Assembly (NCBI GenBank): GCA_029204225.1
Contig: CM055099.1
Span: 47,554,542-47,618,541 of the forward strand
Origin: Diphasiastrum complanatum
Lineage: Eukaryota; Streptophyta; Lycopodiopsida; Lycopodiales; Lycopodiaceae
DNA: 64,000 nucleotides
Direction: 5' to 3'
Shown here: positions 59,075-64,000 of the stretch, in pieces
Layout: every line of letters begins with the position of its first letter
Numbering within the stretch: the first letter of the stretch is position 1
Program-made: the position numbers and the translations under genes
Notes under the pieces: model-generated
The model's input: the letters and a program-made list of their open reading frames with translations, nothing else
Told to the model about the DNA's origin: nothing
Databases searched by the model: none

Positions 59075-60785
59075 CTCCCTCTTGAACCTTGTAGCTTTGT
59101 TCGTTTAATCCAATTGTCTCTCTTTGCTTGGTAAAGAGTGGCTTGTCGAGCGGTTTCGTGAAGAGATCTGCAATCATACTTTCTGATTTTATGAACTGGA
59201 CCTAAAGCTCTTCTTTCGAGATCAAATCTCGAATGTGATGGTACTTCAGAGGAATGTGCTTCATCTTTGAATGGAAGACAGGATCCTAGGACAAATAGAT
59301 GGCACTTTGGGAGTCCATCATCATCGTGCTTGGCCCCTCTTGTGGTCTCTCGATTGCCTCCAACATCATCTGCAGCTACACTACCTCATTCGCCACTTTC
59401 GAGGCTGCGACATACTCAGCTTTGCAAGAAGATTGAGCTACCAGGTTTGCTTTTTGCATATCCAGCTGACTGTAGCTCCGCACGCTATTGTACATCCTCC
59501 AGTAATGGACTTGTTGTCATCTTTGCAACTCGCCTAGTTCGCATCACTATAGTGATGCAACTCGAATTCTTTTTTCTCATTTCTAGCTCTGTAGATTAAT
59601 CCAATATTCTGGGTACCCTTCAGATACTGTAAGATTCGTTTGGCCATTTGCCAATGTGCTAGACCAGGATTGGAACAGAATTGGCTCAATGCGTAAACAG
59701 AGAAGGCCAGATCCGGTCTGGTACAAATTGTCAAGTACACCAAAGTCTCGATCAAGTTCTGGTAAGGTATATCTGCCATCTTCTGTTCTTCCTTTTCTGT
59801 TTCTGGGCAATCCTATTTCGTGAGCTTGGCTCCAACTATCATTGGTGTGGCTTTTTCTTTGCAGTCTATCATGTGGTACTACTTCAGCACTTTTCTAGCG
59901 TATTCTGACTGACTCAAGTGCATTTTGCCAGTTGTTCGATCTCTTCTGATCTCTTGCCCTAGGCATTTTGTTGCTTCTCCAAGATCTGTGATTTCGTAGC
60001 TTTCAGAAATCTAACTCTTCGTGTCTTTGATCAGCATTAAGAAATTTCCTATCATCAACGAATCATCCACGAAAATGGTAAGTATCACAAAATCCTTTCC
60101 TATTCTTTTGATATAGACATTACAGTCTGGTCAAGTAGGGTTGAAGTCTAGAGACTTCAGAAGACCATCAAGCTTTTTGTACCAGGCCTATGATGCCTGT
60201 TTTAGACCGTAGATGCATCTCTGCAATCGACAGACATATTGTCTATTGTCGGGGTCTTTATAGCCTTCAGGTTGCTTCATGAAAATTTTTTCCTCTAGAT
60301 CTCCGTGGAGAAAGGCTGTTTTCATGTCAATCTAGTGAATTTCCAAATTGTACTATGTGGTGTATGCAAGGAGTAGCCTTATGCTTGTCATCTTCACCAT
60401 GGGCAAATATGTGTCGAAATAGTCGACACCATATCTCTGCGTGTAGCCCTTTGCGAGAAGCCTTGCCTTGTAGCGGCCAATAGTGCCATCTGATTTTAGC
60501 TTTTTCTTGTACACCCACTTGTAGTCGACTATTTTTCTGTTTTCTAGCAATGGCTCTAATGTCCATGCCTCATTTTGCCTCATCGATTCGATCTCCTTTG
60601 ACATTGCCTGCTTCCAGAATTCTCTCTCTGGACTCTAGATAGCTTCTTGTATGTTATTGGCTCTTCTTTGAAGCTGTAGTACTTAAAGATTGTCAAAATA
60701 GCGGTCTGGAGGTCTTCTTTGTCTTGTTGACCTTCGAGGTTCGTTTCGTCGCTGCTTGAACATTTCTTGTTCGTGAGGTCGATCC
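59075..60785 (-). pseudogene. Ty1/copia reverse transcriptase and RNase H, minus strand
   Basis: Reverse transcriptase starts near 60604 (SKEIESMRQNEAWTL) with YKWVYKKKLKSDGTIGRYKA and GYTQRYGVDYFDTYLP. The catalytic strand appears as ILTIFVDDSLM near 60080. DIPYQNLIETLVYLTICTRP, FCSNPGLAHWQMAKRIL and HHYSDAN mark the connection and RNase H start. In-frame stops and shifts break it. The 5' half of the element is missing: it is cut at about 60785 by a gypsy fragment. It belongs to the same family as the plus-strand element at 61746. Confidence 0.85.
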
Positions 60786-60789
60786 TCTG

Positions 60790-61396
60790 CTTCGTGATCC
60801 ATAGAACTAGTACGTCTTATTATCCTCTCGGTAATGGGCAAGCAAAATCATCCAATAAGATCCTGTGTAGCGTGCTCATGAAAACAGTTGAAGCTAGCAG
60901 ATCAGATTGGAAACATAAGTTGCATGCTGCTCTACGGACATTCAGGACAACATATAAGGGAAGCACTGATCAAACACCTTTCCAATTGGTATATGGTCAG
61001 GATGCTGTAATTCCAGTAGAGTTTTTAGTCCCTTCATTAAGGATTGCCACAATGCAATTCCTTAATGAATACAAATATCTACAACTACGCCATGAAGCTC
61101 TGCATAAACTCTGTGAAACACGCTTACTAGTTGTGCATGCACTGGCAGCTGAAAAGGAAAGACGCAAAGCATGGCACGATCGCAGATTACAAAAGAAGGA
61201 TCTTTGTTCCAGAGATCTGGTCCTGATGTATAAAACCAAGGCGATCAAGAGAAAATTAAAATTCACAGGCGAAGGTCCTTATCGGATCAAAGAAATTCTT
61301 AATCATGGAGCCGTGAATCTAGAGAAGCTAGATGGGACACCGTTCGACACAACCATCAACGGTAGCCGGCTGCACAAGTACTGGCCACCGCAGTGA
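60790..61396 (+). pseudogene. Ty3/gypsy integrase C-terminal half
   Basis: About 200 undamaged codons: HRTSTSYYPLGNGQAKSSNKIL, SDWKHKLHAALRTFRTTYKG and PFQLVYGQDAVIPVEFLVP, then AAEKERRKAWHDRRLQKKD and GEGPYRIKEI, ending GSRLHKYWPPQ. The catalytic glutamate position in GQAKSSN reads K instead of E. The missing catalytic residue and the truncated 5' end make it inactive. It matches the fragment at 11825-12062. Confidence 0.85.
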
Positions 61397-61745
61397 GATA
61401 GATCCAGATTGGTGATGGCACGTTACAAAAAGCTATTCTGCTAGGCCATCACAACTAGATCTAGGAAGATCAAGCCAAATTGAGCTAGATCCATCAAGAT
61501 TCAGCCAGATCTGGCAAGATCGGAGAAATCCATCAGGATCCAAGATGGATCCAGATCCAGATGGGATCAAGAAGAAAACAGATCATCAAATTATGCCAAT
61601 AAGTCCCCTAAACTTGTAGATCAGAGACCTCGATCTTAGTAACTATGGCAAATTCAGGACAAAATTCACCCAAAACTAATGGATTGGTTGACCTCTGCTT
61701 GACCTCTACTTGAAGCTGATCCATTCGCTCTTGCATTTGGTCCAT
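61397..61745 (+). other. 3' flank of the gypsy fragment
   Basis: Non-coding, with a repeated AGATCCA/CAGATC motif (about 61400-61560). It is probably gypsy 3' untranslated sequence before its LTR. Confidence 0.4.
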
Positions 61746-62487
61746 TGTCAGAAATGGTGAACTCCTGCAACTTTGTCGCAGCACGAACAAGACACGAAGG
61801 TTGAACGAGAACAATTCGTGATAGTCAATGTGTCTTTGATTGAAGCACGAACGATTCGTGAATCAATCGCGAATCGTAAACACACCACCAGGACCGCAAA
61901 ACGAAAAGAACGAAACAAACAAAGAGAAATCTTTTGCGCTGCCAATTGGCAGCTCAACGGGCTTCATGCCCAGCTGAAACGAATAGCAACGACGGAGACT
62001 AACTTACTAGTTGATATGCGTTAACTAGTCTTGTGATTCTACGTTTAGCTATCTTGTAAACTCCACACAGTGGAGGTAAAAATGATCCTCTCTGAATCAC
62101 AACTATGTAAAAAGAAGAAAAAGAGAAAAAGAAGAGAGATAGAGAATACAGAGATCTGTAAGAAACAGAGAGAGACTTAGTGAATAGAGTAAGAAAGCAA
62201 AATACCATAGTTGTGTATGAAAGTCTGCCAACGAGCAGAACACAGCAAAAGAGCAGAAAGTCAATCCGCCAACGAGCGAGACACTAACGATCTTGCTCCA
62301 AAACCGAACTGACAATATAGTCGCTCTATTTTGTGTATCTCTTGGCCTTGTGCTGTGTCTCTTGATTGCTAGAATAAAATATATTTTGTGATGCATAGTC
62401 GAGTGTTTGGGATCTCGTAAGAGCTTCTGCACGAAAAGAAGATTCAAAAATAAAAAATTGTTCGCGAATCAGAATAGAGGATGAACA
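61746..62487 (+). repeat. Copia 5' LTR
   Basis: Starts TGTCAGAAATGG and ends AGAGGATGAACA, 742 bp. It is followed by TGCTTGAAACAACAC, which is not the usual TGGTATCAGAG primer site, and then the gag ATG at 62506. It is the mirror-image partner in sequence of 58333-59074, but belongs to a separate element in the opposite orientation. Confidence 0.85.
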
Positions 62488-62505
62488 TGCTTGAAACAAC
62501 ACAAT

Positions 62506-63370
62506 ATGGTTAAGACAATCCAGACCAAAGTAGCAATCAATCTTGATGGTGCAAATTACAGAATCTGAAAATTCAAAATCAAAACACTTCCGAAGGGCAA
62601 AGTCATCTGGTCGATGACCGAGCTCTCAGAGGTGCAGTCTCCAGAGGGAGACCCGAGGAGAGCTGAATGGATCAGAAGGATGAGCGTGCAATGTCGATCA
62701 TCGTTTCGTCCATAAATGAAGATCTACTCATGTAGATTGAAGACTACAAAAGCAATCATGCAGCGTGAGAAAGATTAAAGTAGAAATATGAAGTGAGGAC
62801 TGCAGCTTCAGTCATGCACCTTCACAATCAGCTACAATCCATACGGTGGGATGGCAACCACAGTTAGATCAGCACGTTGAGAAGACCAGAATGATCTTTG
62901 CTCAACTTGCTACATCAGGACAGGAGCACCAGGTCCCAGTACCACAGCAGCTGATGTACTTCATGAAATCTCTACCGATGTCTTATCAGTCGTTGAGAAT
63001 GCTCATACTGAGTCTACCGGATATGACATTCGACAAAGCAGTTAGTCTTGTCATTGATGAGAGACTGATGAGAGATGAAGGAGAGAGAAGCAGTGATCAA
63101 GAGAAGGCTCTCTTCATGAAATGAAGGAAGAAGAACAAAAACAAGCCAAGATTCGAGAAGACAAAGTCCTCGAATCAATAATCTTCTTCTTGTGATCACT
63201 GCCACAAACCAAGCCATACGGCCAACAAATGCTGGTTCAATCTAGCAATACCTTGCATGCACTGCAAGAAGAAAGGGCATTCTGCATACGACTACAGATT
63301 CAACCCAAAAAGGAAAAACAAAGTTGAAAAGGCAGACGTTGCAAAGTCATCAAAGGATGTTGAAAGAGGT
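62506..63370 (+). pseudogene. Ty1/copia gag
   Basis: Gag starts MVKTIQTKVAINLDGANYRI and soon meets a stop. The open part at 62846-63124 has QLDQHVEKTRMIFAQLATSG, LMYFMKSLPMSYQSLR and FDKAVSLVIDERLMRDEG. Two zinc-knuckle-like blocks follow: CDHCHKPSHTANKC (63190) and CMHCKKKGHSAYDYR, whose last cysteine is tyrosine. The reading is broken by stops and at least two shifts. Confidence 0.8.
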
Positions 63371-64000
63371 GACGAAGCTTTCACGATACTCGACAAAGCT
63401 TCGACAAGCTATTCTAAACACGACTACGATGTAATCATCAATTCAGGAACAACATCTCATATAACTTGCAACAAGAAGATCTTGATCAACTTTCGCGAGC
63501 TCGAAAACGACAGAGCAGTGATTCTAGGTGATGGAAGCAAAGTCAAAGGCATCAGCTCTCTACAACTATGAACACTGTCAGGCCAAGCAGAGTTGCCAAG
63601 AGCACTCTATGTGCCCTCACTCAGAAAGGATCTGCTATATGTATCCAAGATGGCAGATCTAGGCATTCGAGTTTTGTTTGACAACAACACTTGCCGTATG
63701 ATTGAGAAGATGACAAACAAGTTGTTGACGGTCGGATGTAGAGAAGGAAATCTTTACCAGGCCAAAATAATCAGCAACTCTGAAAGCATATTAAGTACTT
63801 CAGAAAACGAAGATCATCTCTAGCATAGAAAAATGTATCATCTGAACATGCGGAGCCTTTATGACATGAGCAAAAAGGACATTGTCACAGGTCTCAAGAT
63901 TTCAAGGCCAAAGACAAAATTCTGCAAAGCTTGTTAGAAAGGCAAGCAACATCAGAATCCATTCACACACGAGGGAAGAAGACCCAAAGAAGTTCTTGAG
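63371..64000 (+). pseudogene. Ty1/copia protease and pre-integrase, continuing past the window
   Basis: The protease block reads VIINSGTTSHITCNK, with asparagine at the catalytic aspartate position, so it could not cleave. LYVPSLRKDLLYVSKMADLG and the pre-integrase region (YHLNMRSLYDMSK, CKAC) follow to the right edge. The integrase must lie beyond the window. Confidence 0.8.

Overview
This looks like nuclear DNA of a land plant with a repeat-rich genome. Almost all recognisable coding sequence is Ty1/copia or Ty3/gypsy retrotransposon in varying decay. The one clearly intact host gene, on the minus strand at 48430-52559, is a four-exon clade-A type protein phosphatase 2C, a family specific to green plants. 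I cannot assign a species. Most protein-like stretches are broken by stops and frameshifts, so they are called pseudogenes or mobile-element fragments.

Layout. 1-1590 is an Athila-like gypsy pol on the minus strand. 1591-4100 holds an LTR with a primer-binding site, two unrecognised open frames and a promoter-like region. 4600-10740 contains LTR copies, a gypsy LTR, the tail of a copia element, a minus-strand copia gag and a chromovirus 3' end with chromodomain. 11825-17520 is a nest of copia and gypsy pieces with long CT microsatellites. 17521-22442 is a gypsy gag-protease cut by a copia element that keeps its 3' LTR.

22443-31664 is the least ordinary part. It is an island with an unrecognised intron-containing gene relic (22922-24200), a minus-strand open frame whose start resembles the histone H3 tail (25953), and eight copies of a roughly 73-nt inverted-repeat (hairpin) unit. 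A copia element with both LTRs (26024-30199) is inserted inside one of these units.

32530-41484 holds a gypsy gag-protease fragment, two more copia elements and an array of eight 10-bp motifs spaced about 20 bp. 41500-48430 is mostly non-coding, with two very short tRNA-derived SINEs that have exact target-site duplications and a third degenerate copy. After the PP2C gene and its upstream region (48430-54150) come about 4 kb with only a tandem duplication and a 400-bp foldback. 58333-64000 holds two copia elements of one family in opposite orientation, with a gypsy integrase fragment between them.

Functionally, the only coherent cellular gene is the phosphatase. Its family represses ABA signalling until bound by ABA receptors. 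Here the tryptophan that normally contacts the receptor-ABA complex reads as arginine. The transposon pieces are nested fossils and do not form a pathway.
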